45,974 nucleotides of DNA from assembly GCA_003555075.1 (NCBI GenBank), contig PWHW01000007.1, forward strand, positions 1 to 45,974, written 5' to 3'. Below the pieces are notes generated by a model, which worked only from the letters and a program-made list of their open reading frames with translations, was not told the DNA's origin and ran no database searches. Below are positions 30,580-39,879 of the stretch, one piece after another. The position numbers and the translations under genes are program-made. This stretch comes from Candidatus Nealsoniibacteriota bacterium (GTDB lineage Bacteria; Patescibacteriota; Minisyncoccia; Minisyncoccales; PWPS01). How positions within the stretch are numbered: position 1 is the stretch's first letter; each line of letters starts with the position of its first letter.

Positions 30580-32487
30580 TTACTTTTTCTTTTTTTCTCC
30601 TTTGCTCTCTTTCTTTTTGGGACTCTTGCTTTCCGAGCTACTCTTCTTGCCAATGATGTTCTCGTAAGTATCTCTTTCAAGAGTTTCTTTTTCAAGTAGC
30701 TCTTTCACCACCTTTTCGATCAAATCTCTTTTCTCTTTAACAACTTTTTCCGCTTTTTGCGCAGCTTCGTTTATAAAGGATGATATTTCTTTGTCTATTT
30801 TTGCTGCCGTGTCTTCGGAGTAGTTTTTCTCTTCCCCCATTTCTTTTCCAAGGAAAACATGACCTTTTTCTCCTTTGAAGTGTATTGGACCCAAAGAGGA
30901 CATACCGAATTCCTTTACAAGTTTGCGAGCGTAAGCGGATGCTCTTTCAAGATCGTTTGCAGCTCCGGTTGAAACTTCACCAAAAACTTCCTTTTCGGCA
31001 ATATATCCTCCCAGCAGCACAGCCATCTCTGAAAGAAACTCCGATTTTCTCTTTATCTTGGTTTCTTCAGAGGGTATTTTTATGGTGTAACCCCCGGTTT
31101 GTCCCCTTGCTACAATTGATATTTTCCTTACGGGTTCTGTGTCGGGGAGAAAAGAGGATACTATTGCATGGCCTGCCTCATGGTAGGCACTGAGCTCTTT
31201 TTCCTTTTTACTCATGGCATAACTTTTTCTTTCGGGACCAAGCAAAACCTTTTCAATTGCTTCCAGTAATTCTTTTTGGCTTATCTTCTTCTTTTTCTTT
31301 CTTGCTGCGAGCAGTGCCGCTTCATTTGCCAGATTCGCAATATCGGCTCCTGAGAAACCCGGTGTTCGTTCAGCTATCTCTTGAAGCTTCACGCTAGTGG
31401 AAAGAGGTTTTCCTTTCACATTAAGCTTTAGAATGTTTTTTCTCGCCTTTTTATCAGGAAGGTTGAGAATTATTTTTCTATCAAATCTTCCCGGGCGCAA
31501 AAGGGCGGGATCTAGAACATCGGGACGGTTAGTGCTTGCAAGTACTACTATCTTCGAGTCTTGAGCGAAACCGTCCATTTCAGAAAGGATCTGGTTCAAG
31601 GTTTGCTCTCTTTCATCGTGTCCTCCTCCCAGCCCTGCTCCTCTTGCTCTTCCTATTGCATCCAGTTCATCTATATAAACAATACAAGGCTGTTTTTTCT
31701 TTGCTTTGGAAAAGAGATCTCTCACTCTTCCACTTCCCACTCCCACAAACAACTCAATGAATTCCGAGCCTGAGATCTCAAAAAAGGGAACATTTGCTTC
31801 TCCTGCAACTGCTCTTGCCATAAGAGTTTTTCCTGTTCCCGGCGATCCTGTAAGAAGCACCCCTTTTGGTATCCGAGCTCCAAGACCCAAGAATCTTTTA
31901 GGGTTCTTTAAGAACTCAACTATTTCTTTTAATTCTTCTTTTGCTTCTTCTTGTCCTGCTACATCGTTAAAGGTTATACCTGCTTTGGGAGATCCTTCTT
32001 CCCCGAAAACACGTGCTCTTGTCTTTGAAAAATCCAGTGCTTGCATCGCTCCTCCTTTTGCCTGCTTGAACATGGAGCGAAAAATATAAAGAAGAATAAC
32101 AAGAGGGAGAGCAATTATTAAAAGAGTCAGCATAAAGGACCAATCTTGCTCTTCCTCATAATTTATTTCCACATCTCTTATCTTGCTTTCTTCTGCCCCC
32201 CAATTACGTAGGGACTCAAAAAGTGAAATATCCGGTTCTCTTTTTGCCATTCCAAGCGTCTCATCATCAAAAACGATGTTTATTGTTGATCCCACAACTT
32301 CTATTTTTTCCACATTTTCTCTGTTTATTTCCCTTGCAAGCCTGTTTAAAGTTATCTCTTCAACTTCTCGGAAGGACTCGGAGGCAACAAGGGCGAAAAG
32401 AAGAACCACCGCAAAAAGAAGAAGAACAAAGGAGATGATATTTTTGCTAAAACTTTTTTTCAACGATTTCTTGGAAAAATTTTTCAT
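30580..32487 (-). CDS. ftsH: ATP-dependent zinc metalloprotease FtsH
   Basis: 635 residues. Two N-terminal membrane helices (~13-32 and ~117-137) flank a ~85-residue external domain. AAA+ domain: Walker [18 protein letters not shown], Walker [14 protein letters not shown], second region of homology with RPGRFDRKI. Protease domain with the zinc motif HEAGH at 436-440. The C-terminus after ~615 is a lysine- and serine-rich tail. FtsH degrades damaged or unassembled membrane proteins and selected soluble regulators as a hexamer. It lies downstream of three tRNAs (Arg-His-Arg) and may be transcribed with them; a clear terminator after it is not visible. Confidence 0.97.
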   Translation of the reverse strand: MKNFSKKSLKKSFSKNIISFVLLLFAVVLLFALVASESFREVEEITLNRLAREINRENVEKIEVVGSTINIVFDDETLGMAKREPDISLFESLRNWGAEESKIRDVEINYEEEQDWSFMLTLLIIALPLVILLYIFRSMFKQAKGGAMQALDFSKTRARVFGEEGSPKAGITFNDVAGQEEAKEELKEIVEFLKNPKRFLGLGARIPKGVLLTGSPGTGKTLMARAVAGEANVPFFEISGSEFIELFVGVGSGRVRDLFSKAKKKQPCIVYIDELDAIGRARGAGLGGGHDEREQTLNQILSEMDGFAQDSKIVVLASTNRPDVLDPALLRPGRFDRKIILNLPDKKARKNILKLNVKGKPLSTSVKLQEIAERTPGFSGADIANLANEAALLAARKKKKKISQKELLEAIEKVLLGPERKSYAMSKKEKELSAYHEAGHAIVSSFLPDTEPVRKISIVARGQTGGYTIKIPSEETKIKRKSEFLSEMAVLLGGYIAEKEVFGEVSTGAANDLERASAYARKLVKEFGMSSLGPIHFKGEKGHVFLGKEMGEEKNYSEDTAAKIDKEISSFINEAAQKAEKVVKEKRDLIEKVVKELLEKETLERDTYENIIGKKSSSESKSPKKKESKGEKKKK

Positions 32488-32565
32488 TTTTACAGTGTTT
32501 AATATTTTTATGAAACCCTCTTGTTGATAATTATTGCATCTTGCCCTTCATCCTGTTAGATATAT

Positions 32566-32638
32566 TCTCCCCGCCAGGACTCGAACCTAGATCTACTCCT
32601 TAGGAGGGAGTTGCTTTATCCTGTTAAGCTACGGGGAG
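32566..32638 (-). tRNA. tRNA-Arg (CCU)
   Basis: Acceptor CTCCCCG / CGGGGAG, anticodon loop CTCCTAA (CCU), T-arm CTAGG / CCTGG with one U:G pair, discriminator A. CCA not encoded. Confidence 0.92.
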
Positions 32639-32698
32639 CACATGTCTTACAGGAAGACGGGCATTATTTCAATTTGCTTTTTTTTGAACACTAGAAAG

Positions 32699-32771
32699 GG
32701 CGACCGACGGGACTTGAACCCGCATGCTCTCGGACCACAACCGAGTGCTTTACCGTTAAGCTACGGCCGCC
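32699..32771 (-). tRNA. tRNA-His (GUG)
   Basis: Acceptor GCGGCCG / CGGTCGC with the histidine-specific extra G at -1 opposite C73, both encoded. Anticodon loop TTGTGGT (GUG). The remaining CCA is not encoded. Confidence 0.94.
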
Positions 32772-32793
32772 ATATTGACTCTCTGAAAACTTG

Positions 32794-32867
32794 CCTCTCC
32801 GGGAGGACTCGAACCTCCAACCTGCTGCTTAGAAGGCAGCCGCTCTATCCAGTTGAGCTACGGAGAG
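32794..32867 (-). tRNA. tRNA-Arg (UCU)
   Basis: Acceptor CTCTCCG / CGGAGAG, anticodon loop CTTCTAA (UCU), discriminator G. CCA not encoded. First tRNA after the promoter at 32915-32943. Confidence 0.94.
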
Positions 32868-32914
32868 ATTTTATCAAAAAAAGATGCCCTGAGCAAAAGA
32901 GATGACTACACTGC

Positions 32915-32943
32915 ATTATAATAAGAAAAGGTGGGGCAGTCAA
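32915..32943 (-). promoter_or_regulatory. Strong promoter of the tRNA-Arg-His-Arg(-ftsH) unit
   Basis: On the minus strand: TTGACT (complement of 32938-32943), 17-base spacer, TATAAT (complement of 32915-32920). Confidence 0.75.
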
Positions 32944-32960
32944 TTTACAAAAGAATAAGC

Positions 32961-32982
32961 CGCGAGAAGAAAGCTTCCCGCG
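32961..32982 (-). terminator. Terminator of rpsA
   Basis: Stem cgcg-gaag / cttc-cgcg with one mismatch and a 4-base loop, followed on the minus strand by a T-rich stretch. It sits 30 bases after the rpsA stop. Confidence 0.65.
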
Positions 32983-33012
32983 ACGGGATCAATGTCACTT
33001 ATAACACGAAAA

Positions 33013-34071
33013 CTATTTTTCCACCACTCTGAGGCTTAATCTGTGATCGGAGGCATTAAGAGAAAGTATCTTAAAATCGTATGTCTTGCCTATTTCCAGA
33101 ACTTCTTCCGCTTTTTCTCTTGATTGGAATTCTGAAATATGGCATAACCCCTGAATTCCCCCTTCAACCTCCACAAAAACTCCGAAAGAAACGAACTTCG
33201 AGACAACCCCTTTGATAATGTCACCTTCTTTATGATTCTTCTCCAGTTCTTTCCAAGGATCTTTCTTTAATGCTTTCAAAGAAAGGAACAGCTTCCCGTT
33301 TGCAATGTTAATGATCTTTGCTTGCACCTTCTCTCCTTCTTTCAATATGTTTCTCGGATCCTCCACGAGACTCCAATCCATTTCAGATATATGAATAAGT
33401 CCTTCTACTCCGTCTTCCAGTCTAACGAAGGCTCCGAAATCAACTATTCCGGTCACTGTTCCGTCCACTACATCGCCTTCACTGTAAGAATCAAGCGATG
33501 CCTGCTCCTCTTCTTCGTTCTTTGCTTTCTCTGAAAGAATGATCTTCTCTTTTTCTTTTGAAAGATCAAGGATCCGGACTTCCATTTTCTTTCCAATAAA
33601 TTTTTGAAGTTCTTTGAGAACTTTTGCGGAATCCCCTCCTTCTACTCGCGGATAGTTTTCCGGAGAAAGTTGAGAAGAAGGAATAAAGGATGGTATTCCG
33701 GAGATCTTAGCAAGAAGACCTCCTTTGTTTGCTCCTTCTATCTTGACCGTAATAGGTTCTTCATTCTCTTTTTGTTTTTCGAGAGTTTCCCACGCCATTT
33801 CTTTTTTGGCTTGAATGCGGGAGCACTCTACATAACCTCCTGCATCCTTGGAATCCAAGGACACTATTTTTACAGGGATCACATCGCCGTCCTCTAGATC
33901 CTTTAATTCATCTTTTGCAGCGTGGAATTCGCGGCCATAGATCACCCCTGTACCGAAAGCACCCAGGTCAACAAAAGCGGATGCTCTTCCTTTTCCTATT
34001 ATTTCTCCTTCTACGATCTCCCCCTCTTTAGGGATCTCAAGAAGATTTTTTTCTTTTAGTTGTTCTTTCAT
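33013..34071 (-). CDS. rpsA: 30S ribosomal protein S1 (four S1 domains)
   Basis: 352 residues with four S1/OB repeats, at ~15-85, ~105-180, ~197-270 and ~280-350. Domains 3 and 4 are canonical (GTVTGIVDFGAFVRLEDGVE and GLIHISEMD; GVVSKFVSFGVFVEVEGGIQ and GLCHISEF); the first two are more diverged. E. coli S1 has six repeats (557 aa); four-repeat forms are usual in Gram-positives and small genomes. S1 binds mRNA leaders on the 30S platform, which may matter here as many genes lack a clear Shine-Dalgarno sequence. It has its own promoter (34081-34108) and terminator. Confidence 0.93.
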   Translation of the reverse strand: MKEQLKEKNLLEIPKEGEIVEGEIIGKGRASAFVDLGAFGTGVIYGREFHAAKDELKDLEDGDVIPVKIVSLDSKDAGGYVECSRIQAKKEMAWETLEKQKENEEPITVKIEGANKGGLLAKISGIPSFIPSSQLSPENYPRVEGGDSAKVLKELQKFIGKKMEVRILDLSKEKEKIILSEKAKNEEEEQASLDSYSEGDVVDGTVTGIVDFGAFVRLEDGVEGLIHISEMDWSLVEDPRNILKEGEKVQAKIINIANGKLFLSLKALKKDPWKELEKNHKEGDIIKGVVSKFVSFGVFVEVEGGIQGLCHISEFQSREKAEEVLEIGKTYDFKILSLNASDHRLSLRVVEK

Positions 34072-34080
34072 GGCCCTCTT

Positions 34081-34108
34081 ATTCTACACAATTTCTTGAT
34101 TTTTTCAA
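34081..34108 (-). promoter_or_regulatory. Promoter of rpsA
   Basis: On the minus strand: TTGAAA (complement of 34103-34108), 16-base spacer, TAGAAT (complement of 34081-34086). The start would fall very near the ATG (34071), so the leader is nearly absent. Confidence 0.6.
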
Positions 34109-34220
34109 GGGCAGTGATAAAATGACAAGAGCTTGGCTTTAGTAGTTTTTCTTACACTGCGCGTTTTTGGGGGCCGGAAGAATGAATGGGTAAAGTGAGC
34201 AGGGGAATTCTCGTTATATA

Positions 34221-34250
34221 TTTAAAGTAAAGCTACAGCATAAGTATAAA
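34221..34250 (+). promoter_or_regulatory. Possible promoter of the MBL-fold gene and gyrA
   Basis: TTTAAA (34221-34226), 18-base spacer, TATAAA (34245-34250). The rest of the 200-base divergent gap 34072-34271 shows nothing else clear. Confidence 0.4.
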
Positions 34251-34271
34251 GGTAAGATTCTTCTATCTTCT

Positions 34272-34940
34272 ATGAATATTGTTTGGTACGGACAATCCTG
34301 CTTCAAAATAACTGCGCAGGGACAAAAAAAATCAAAACAGTGGACCTCTTTGGTCGTTGATCCCTTTGACGAAAGAACCGGATTAAAGCTTCCTAAGATG
34401 GAAGCTAATATTCTTCTTATTACTCATGATCATTTCGATCACTCAAACAGGAATGCTTTTAAAAAGGAGCCGTTCACAATTGATTCTCCGGGAGAATATG
34501 AACTGAATGACATTTTTATAAAGGGCATCCACTCTTTTCATGATAATAGCGAGGGGAGCGAAAGAGGGGCGAATACAATCTATGTTATCGAGGGAGAAGG
34601 GATGAGAGTTTGTCATATGGGAGATTTTGGACAAGAAGAACTTACCAGTAAGCAACTTGAGAGCATAGGAGAAGTGGACATTTTAATGGTTCCTGTCGGA
34701 GGGGTGTATACAATAGACGGGAAGGGGGCTACAAAAGTGATCTCTCAAATAGAGCCTAGGGTCGTTATACCTATGCACTATAAAGTAGAGGGACTAAATA
34801 TAGAAATTGAAGACTTGGAACAGTTTTTAAAAGCAATAGGAGAAAAAGGGGTTTCTCGGGAAGAGAAATTGGCAATTCAAGAAAAGGATCTTCCTTCAGG
34901 TGAGATGAGGGTGGTACCTCTTGCTCCTCAGGCAAAATGA
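34272..34940 (+). CDS. UlaG-like metallo-beta-lactamase-fold hydrolase
   Basis: 222 residues. The start MNIVWYGQSCFKI is typical of UlaG/YtqX-like members. Metal ligands are visible: THDHFDHSN (HxHxDH), the later GDFG Asp and MHYK His. The family includes an L-ascorbate-6-phosphate lactonase, but many members have unknown substrates and no ascorbate genes are near. It is soluble, without a signal peptide. It lies 39 bases before gyrA on the same strand and may share its transcript. Confidence 0.88.
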   Translation: MNIVWYGQSCFKITAQGQKKSKQWTSLVVDPFDERTGLKLPKMEANILLITHDHFDHSNRNAFKKEPFTIDSPGEYELNDIFIKGIHSFHDNSEGSERGANTIYVIEGEGMRVCHMGDFGQEELTSKQLESIGEVDILMVPVGGVYTIDGKGATKVISQIEPRVVIPMHYKVEGLNIEIEDLEQFLKAIGEKGVSREEKLAIQEKDLPSGEMRVVPLAPQAK

Positions 34941-34979
34941 ATTATTAGGTTTTCTTGATCTTAAGATAATTTTAAAAAA

Positions 34980-37448
34980 ATGATGAAAGAAGAAGATAAA
35001 AACAAGAAGGAGCTTGGAGCTGATATTGGATATGTAAGACCCCGCAGCATAACGGAAGAAATGAAGGAATCCTATATGGATTATGCGATGTCGGTTATTG
35101 TGGGAAGAGCTCTTCCCGATGTTCGAGACGGATTGAAGCCGGTTCACAGAAGAATTCTTTATACAATGAAAGAGGATGGCGTGACTCCTTCTGCAAAATT
35201 CAGAAAGTCGGCAAGCGTAGTGGGTACTACACTTGCTCGCTACCACCCTCACGGAGATATGGCGGTATATAACTCTTTGGTTCTTATGGCGCAAGATTTT
35301 TCAATGCGCTATCCGTTGGTACAAGGTCAAGGAAATTTCGGATCCATTGACGGAGACCCTCCCTCAGCAATGCGCTACTCAGAAGCTCGTCTTTCTAAAA
35401 TAGGAGAGGTAATGCTAAATGATATTCAGAAAGGGACGGTTGACGTAGTGTCAAATTACGACGGAACCAGGAAAGAACCCAAAGTATTACCCTCTCCCGT
35501 TCCTCAGCTATTGCTTAACGGTTCTTTGGGAATAGCAGTGGGGATGGCTACCAATGTGCCGCCTCACAACCTTGGGGAGGTTGTTGATGCTTGCTCTTAC
35601 CTCATAGAGAACCCCGAAGCAGATACGGAGGATTTACTTCAATTCGTAAAAGGTCCTGACTTTCCCACGGGAGGGGAGATATACGACAAAGAAGCGATCG
35701 TTTCGGCTTATTCTCAAGGAAAAGGCTCTATAACCGTAAGAGGTAAAGCGGAGATAGTGGAAAAGAAAGGGAAGAGTCAAATAATTATCACAGAGATACC
35801 TTATAGAGTTAGAAAATCAAAGCTTGTAGAAGATTTTGCGAAGCTTGTGCAAAAGAAGAAGCTTGACGGCGTGAAGGACATAAGAGATGAATCGGACAGA
35901 GAGGGGATGCGAATCGTTTTGGATTTGAAAACGGGAGCTTATCCCAAGAAGATACTGAACAGACTTTATAGTTTTTCCTCTCTTCAGGACACATTTCATG
36001 TTAATATGCTTGCTCTTGTTGACGGGATACAGCCTCGAGTGATGGGGCTTGCAGAACTCTTGCAATACTATATTGACCACCGAGAGGAAGTGGTAACAAG
36101 AAGGACTAAGTTTGACCTGCAAAAAGCCAAGGAAAGAGCTCATATCTTGGAAGGATTATACAAGGCGCTTTCTGATATAGATGAAGTGATAAGAACGATC
36201 AAAGCATCGGAAAACAGGGAGAATGCGAAGAAGAATCTTATTAAGAATTTCAAATTCACGGAGATTCAGGCGGACGCTATCTTGGAAATGAAGCTTCAAA
36301 AGCTTGCAAAACTGGAAAGGGAGGAAATAGAAAAGGAACTGGAAGAAAAGAAAGCCCTCATAGAGAAGTTAACGGAGATACTGAGCAGCAGAGAGAATAT
36401 AAGAAAGGTTGTAAAGAAAGAACTTCTTGAAATAAAGGATGGTTTTCGTGACGAAAGAAGAACAAAAGTTTATGAAGAGAAATTGAAAAAAACGGATGAT
36501 CTTGATCTCATCCCCCAAGAACCTACGATAGTTACTGTTACGCAAGGAGGATATATCAAAAGGGTTAACCCCTCCACTTATAAAGCTCAGCAGAGAGGAG
36601 GAAAGGGAATGCTTGGAATGAAAACGGGGCAAGATGATGTGGTGGAACACTTCATAGAAGCAATGACCCACGACTTCTTACTTTTCTTTACCGATAGCGG
36701 AAAAGTGTTCAGAGTCCCTGTTTATCAGGTTCCCGAGGGCGCAAGAGCCACGCGCGGAAGAGGGCTTCTTAATTTCTTGGAAATATCTCCCGAGGAAAAG
36801 GTTCTTACCGTTATCCCCCTTGAAAAAGACGAATTGAAAGAAAAGAAGAATTTGGTTATCACGACCAAAAACGGAATAATAAAGAAAACTCCTTTTAAAA
36901 AGTTCACCAATATTCGCAGATCCGGGCTTATTGCCATTACTTTAAGAAAAGGAGATGAGGTTTGCAGGGTCAGGAAGACCTCCGGAGAGGATGAAGTGGC
37001 AATTGCCACCAAAAAAGGGCAATTGATACGTTTTGGAGAAAAGGATGTCCGTGCAATGGGTAGGCAGGCAGGGGGAGTAAAAGGGGTGAACCTTCGTAAA
37101 GGAGATCAGGTGGCCGATGTGACGATAATCAGAAAAGAGGAGCTGGCAAAGGCGAACCTTCTTGTTATGACAGAGAACGGCTATGGAAAAAAGATAAAGG
37201 CCAAGAAATACAAGGCTCAAAAAAGAGGTGGAGTAGGAGTCAAGACGGTAAAGAACACCGAGAAGATCGGTAACACCATATCTCTTAGAATGATAACCGA
37301 AGAGAACGATCTTATAGCTATATCTCGCAAAGGAAAAGTGATAAGAATGAAGATCAAGAATATTCCTGAACAATCAAGACTCACTCAAGGAGTGAGACTT
37401 ATGAAGATGGACAAAGGGGATAAACTTGCCTCGGTCATTTGCATATGA
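34980..37448 (+). CDS. gyrA: DNA gyrase subunit A
   Basis: 822 residues. Breakage-reunion domain with active Tyr133 (AMRYSEARL), the GNFGSIDGD motif that separates GyrA from ParC, and a C-terminal beta-pinwheel that starts with the GyrA box [11 protein letters not shown]. Together with GyrB (not here) it introduces negative supercoils. The quinolone-binding loop reads [13 protein letters not shown]: at positions equivalent to E. coli Ser83 and Asp87 there are Met and Asn, both known drug-resistance positions. Two ATGs are adjacent (34980 and 34983). The methyltransferase gene follows after 15 bases. Confidence 0.97.
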   Translation: MMKEEDKNKKELGADIGYVRPRSITEEMKESYMDYAMSVIVGRALPDVRDGLKPVHRRILYTMKEDGVTPSAKFRKSASVVGTTLARYHPHGDMAVYNSLVLMAQDFSMRYPLVQGQGNFGSIDGDPPSAMRYSEARLSKIGEVMLNDIQKGTVDVVSNYDGTRKEPKVLPSPVPQLLLNGSLGIAVGMATNVPPHNLGEVVDACSYLIENPEADTEDLLQFVKGPDFPTGGEIYDKEAIVSAYSQGKGSITVRGKAEIVEKKGKSQIIITEIPYRVRKSKLVEDFAKLVQKKKLDGVKDIRDESDREGMRIVLDLKTGAYPKKILNRLYSFSSLQDTFHVNMLALVDGIQPRVMGLAELLQYYIDHREEVVTRRTKFDLQKAKERAHILEGLYKALSDIDEVIRTIKASENRENAKKNLIKNFKFTEIQADAILEMKLQKLAKLEREEIEKELEEKKALIEKLTEILSSRENIRKVVKKELLEIKDGFRDERRTKVYEEKLKKTDDLDLIPQEPTIVTVTQGGYIKRVNPSTYKAQQRGGKGMLGMKTGQDDVVEHFIEAMTHDFLLFFTDSGKVFRVPVYQVPEGARATRGRGLLNFLEISPEEKVLTVIPLEKDELKEKKNLVITTKNGIIKKTPFKKFTNIRRSGLIAITLRKGDEVCRVRKTSGEDEVAIATKKGQLIRFGEKDVRAMGRQAGGVKGVNLRKGDQVADVTIIRKEELAKANLLVMTENGYGKKIKAKKYKAQKRGGVGVKTVKNTEKIGNTISLRMITEENDLIAISRKGKVIRMKIKNIPEQSRLTQGVRLMKMDKGDKLASVICI

Positions 37449-37463
37449 TAAATAAGCAAAAAT

Positions 37464-37961
37464 ATGGATGATTTTCTGGCTCCCGAAAAGATTATAAGGG
37501 AGATTCCTTCAAAGGAGGAAATGAGTGTTGCCGATTTCGGGTGTGGAGCAGGAGGGATCACCATTCCTCTTGCAAAAAAGTGCAAAGATGCCAAAATATA
37601 CGCAATAGATATTTTGAGCGAAGCACTTTCCGCACTAAGAAGCAGGGCGGAACTTGAAAAGGTTTACAACATTCGCACCCTGAGGGCCGATCTTGAAAAG
37701 GGGACGGAGCTTCAAGAAAACTTCTTTGACCTTGTAATAGTGTCCAATATACTTTTTCAAGCCGATGACAAAGAAGCTGTATTAAAAGAAGCTTATAGGG
37801 TGCTAAGGGACGGAGGACAATTGTTCGTGGTTGATTGGAAAATGGAGAATGATAAGGCCGAGGAAAAGATAAAAGAGGGAGCGGAAAACGAGGGCTTTAA
37901 ACTTTTAAGAGAAGTTGATGCCGGAAAGGATCACTTCGGAAGGATTTATGAAAAAAAATAA
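37464..37961 (+). CDS. Class I SAM-dependent methyltransferase
   Basis: 165 residues, compact. Motif I VADFGCGAGGITIPLA (~22-37), an acidic strand-2 end (YAIDILSEAL), motif near LRADLEKG, then FDLVIVSNILFQ and a post-motif EAYRVLRDGGQLFVVDW. These are Rossmann-type methyltransferase features, similar to UbiE/ArsM-like size class, but the substrate cannot be told. It ends overlapping the start of the first small pilin gene by 14 bases, so the two are coupled; whether it modifies pilin is speculation. Confidence 0.86.
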   Translation: MDDFLAPEKIIREIPSKEEMSVADFGCGAGGITIPLAKKCKDAKIYAIDILSEALSALRSRAELEKVYNIRTLRADLEKGTELQENFFDLVIVSNILFQADDKEAVLKEAYRVLRDGGQLFVVDWKMENDKAEEKIKEGAENEGFKLLREVDAGKDHFGRIYEKK

Positions 37962-38286
37962 GAAAAAAGTCATATTTTCCACTCTTTTCTTTTTGCTTTT
38001 CGCAATTCCCTTTTTTGCCCTTGGTTCGCCTCTTGACCCCTTGGGAGGGCAATACAGCACCTTGCCCGAGCTTGTTACTGCTATCGTGAATTTCATTGGT
38101 CGGGTGGCCATTGTTCTTACTCCGCTGGTGTTTATTTATGCCGGTCTTCAGTATTATTTTTCCACTGGAGACCCGGATAAGGCGAAAAAGGCTGCGGACG
38201 CTGTAAAATGGGGAATTGTCGGACTGGGGATCATAATTGTCGCCGAGGGAATTATTTATGTTATTGAAGATGTTCTTCTAAATTAA
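37948..38286 (+). CDS. Small VirB2/TrbC-like pilin (copy 1)
   Basis: 112 residues from ATG 37948, which has a good GGAAGG before it; an earlier in-frame ATG at 37915 lacks one and would overlap the methyltransferase further. A signal peptide (KKNKKKVIFSTLFFLLFAIP, cleavage after ~25) is followed by two membrane helices: VAIVLTPLVFIYAGLQYYF and AVKWGIVGLGIIIVAEGIIYV, with the loop STGDPDKAKKA. This is the VirB2/TrbC architecture: a short secreted protein of two antiparallel helices with a basic loop. It overlaps the upstream methyltransferase stop by 14 bases and abuts copy 2. Confidence 0.8.
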   Translation: MKKNKKKVIFSTLFFLLFAIPFFALGSPLDPLGGQYSTLPELVTAIVNFIGRVAIVLTPLVFIYAGLQYYFSTGDPDKAKKAADAVKWGIVGLGIIIVAEGIIYVIEDVLLN

Positions 38287-38682
38287 ATGAAAATACTCAA
38301 GGAGGACTACAAGAGAAAAAAAACTTTAAGAAGAGGAATTTGGGGATTAGCAACCCTTTTCATTCTTGGAATTCCCTTTTTTGCGATCGCAAATAACGGA
38401 GTTCTGATAGGGGAAGGGCAAGATGTTATTGATGTTATCATTAATTTAACGGAATTCGTTTGGAGGATATTTCTGCTTATAACGGTACTTGTCTTTATTT
38501 ATGCAGGTTTTACTTATTATACGGCCGCCGGAAACCCCGACAAATTCACTACTGCCAATAAGATGGTGATGTATGGGCTTATCGGTCTTGCTGTTGCGCT
38601 TCTCGGTTGGGGAGTCAGTTCTCTTATGAAGGATTTCCTCGATCCGGATTATTATAATTATTTGTTCAATTTTTTTTCGTAA
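38287..38682 (+). CDS. Small VirB2/TrbC-like pilin (copy 2)
   Basis: 131 residues. Basic N-terminus and signal segment (~17-34, IWGLATLFILGIPFFAIA), then helices ~58-78 (FVWRIFLLITVLVFIYAG) and ~92-112 (MVMYGLIGLAVALLGWGVSS), joined by a TAAGNPDKFTT loop. The loop is nearly the same as in the two large pilin-core proteins at 5423 and 7316. It begins directly after the copy 1 stop, with ATG adjacent, implying coupled translation. The C-terminal tail (DPDYYNYLFNFFS) is aromatic. Confidence 0.8.
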   Translation: MKILKEDYKRKKTLRRGIWGLATLFILGIPFFAIANNGVLIGEGQDVIDVIINLTEFVWRIFLLITVLVFIYAGFTYYTAAGNPDKFTTANKMVMYGLIGLAVALLGWGVSSLMKDFLDPDYYNYLFNFFS

Positions 38683-38700
38683 TACTTCAGTGATCTATCA

Positions 38701-38729
38701 TTGACCCCTGCGGAAAAATTGTTTATCAT
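38701..38729 (+). promoter_or_regulatory. Promoter of pilin copy 3
   Basis: TTGACC (38701-38706), 17-base spacer, TATCAT (38724-38729), ~50-base leader. Copy 3 can therefore be expressed apart from copies 1 and 2. Confidence 0.55.
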
Positions 38730-38786
38730 TCCATTAATAGAAATTTTTGCCGAAAAAGGTCGCAAGGAACAAAATAAAAACGAAAG

Positions 38787-39140
38787 ATGAAAAAAATAGC
38801 TATAATTTTATTGTTGGTCGGGGTGCTTGTTGCTCCCATGGTTGCCGTGGGCCAACCGGATGTTACCACTCCCGAGGGGTGGAGAGGACATATAGAGAGC
38901 CCGGAGGACATAGAGAATCTTTTAGAGAGCCTTATTGAATGGATATGGGGAATCATGATAATAGTAGTGGTTGGTTTCTTGCTCTATGCCGGATTCTTGT
39001 TTGTTACTGCAGGAGGAAGCGAGGAGCAGGTCGGAAAAGCGAAGGATTTTGTGAAGTATGCGTTGATAGGTATTGTTGTGATGTTACTTGCCTGGGGAGC
39101 GGTGTCTTTGGTAGAAGCGTTCCTTCAGTTAGGGCAGTAA
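38787..39140 (+). CDS. Small VirB2/TrbC-like pilin (copy 3)
   Basis: 117 residues. Signal peptide KKIAIILLLVGVLVAPMVAV (cleavage near 22), an acidic region (TTPEGWRGHIESPEDIENLL), helices ~52-73 (WIWGIMIIVVVGFLLYAG) and ~90-112 (YALIGIVVMLLAWGAVSLV), loop TAGGSEEQVGKAKD. The architecture matches copies 1 and 2, but sequence and loop are more diverged. It has a separate promoter and is followed by a strong terminator. The major pilin of the machine could be any of the three; the short size suggests a structural subunit. Confidence 0.82.
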   Translation: MKKIAIILLLVGVLVAPMVAVGQPDVTTPEGWRGHIESPEDIENLLESLIEWIWGIMIIVVVGFLLYAGFLFVTAGGSEEQVGKAKDFVKYALIGIVVMLLAWGAVSLVEAFLQLGQ

Positions 39141-39171
39141 GCCCACACAAGGAAAAAAGAAGGTCTTGCAA

Positions 39172-39200
39172 AAAGCATCCCGTTCTTATCGGGATGTTTT
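39172..39200 (+). terminator. Terminator after pilin copy 3
   Basis: Stem aaagcatcccg / cgggatgtttt (one G:U pair), 7-base loop, ending in T-run. Confidence 0.85.
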
Positions 39201-39231
39201 GTTGCTTTATTTTGCAATTGGATGATGAATC

Positions 39232-39314
39232 GCCCGGGTGGCGGAATTGGCAGACGCGCAGCGTTTAGGACGCTGTGTCCGTGTGGCGTGTGGGTTCGAG
39301 TCCCACCCCGGGCA
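39232..39314 (+). tRNA. tRNA-Leu (UAG)
   Basis: Class II. Acceptor GCCCGGG / CCCGGGC, anticodon loop TTTAGGA (UAG), variable arm tgtccgtgtggcg, discriminator A. Only CC of CCA is present in the DNA. Confidence 0.94.
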
Positions 39315-39334
39315 CCTTTTTCTTGTATATACTA

Positions 39335-39366
39335 AAAGAACCCGCATTCCGCGGGTCCTTTTTTTG
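39335..39366. terminator. Terminator between tRNA-Leu and hsp20
   Basis: Stem acccgc / gcgggt extended by A/T pairs across one mismatch, loop attcc, followed by a T-run; can end transcripts from both sides. Confidence 0.75.
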
Positions 39367-39380
39367 GTTTAAACAGAGAG

Positions 39381-39833
39381 TTAAACGTCAATTTTTCTTT
39401 TCTTCTCTTTCTCGATCTTGGGAGCCCTTATTGTAAGAACCCCATCTTCCATATCGGCTTCTATTCTTGACGGGTCGGTCTCTTCGGGCAAAATAACCTC
39501 TCTTTTGAATTCTCCGAAAAAGCACTCCTCGGTGTAGAAATTTTTTATCTCATCCTTTTCCGGCCTTTCTCTTTTTCCTTTTATTACGACCATGTCCTTT
39601 TCCGTTACGATCTCGAGGTCATTTTTCTTTACTCCGGCAACTGGTGCTTGTATAACGACATCTTTTTCGGTTTCATAAATATCAACGGCAAGCTTTCCTT
39701 CGTTTCTTACCCATGATTTTTCCTTTTTCTTTCCTTCGGTTTTTGACTCTTGATTCTCCTCGGGCGCTTCCTTGTTATTCTTCACCTTTTCCGTTCTCCA
39801 TTTTTTTTCTTTATTTTTCATGTTTTTGCTCAT
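39381..39833 (-). CDS. Hsp20/alpha-crystallin small heat-shock protein
   Basis: 150 residues. A charged lead (~1-42, Lys/Glu-rich) is followed by the alpha-crystallin domain (~45-140): KLAVDIYETEKDVVIQAPVA, GVKKNDLEIVTEKDMVVIKG, then CFFGEFKREVILPEETD and ADMEDGVLTIRAPK. The C-terminal KIDV is a form of the IxI/V anchoring motif. It holds unfolding proteins as an oligomer. The likely promoter puts the transcript start at the first ATG, so the message may be leaderless or use the second Met (39821). No CIRCE element was seen. Confidence 0.92.
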   Translation of the reverse strand: MSKNMKNKEKKWRTEKVKNNKEAPEENQESKTEGKKKEKSWVRNEGKLAVDIYETEKDVVIQAPVAGVKKNDLEIVTEKDMVVIKGKRERPEKDEIKNFYTEECFFGEFKREVILPEETDPSRIEADMEDGVLTIRAPKIEKEKKRKIDV

Positions 39834-39838
39834 ACTTT

Positions 39839-39867
39839 AAGATAGCACCATACCTTTTAAAAGACAA
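39839..39867 (-). promoter_or_regulatory. Promoter of hsp20
   Basis: On the minus strand: TTGTCT (complement of 39862-39867), 17-base spacer, TATCTT (complement of 39839-39844). Predicted start coincides with the ATG. Confidence 0.5.
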
Positions 39868-39879
39868 GAGTGCGGATCC

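Noticed and set aside
37915-37947. Earlier ATG for pilin copy 1
   Set aside because: No ribosome-binding site and a poor signal peptide start; ATG 37948 has GGAAGG.
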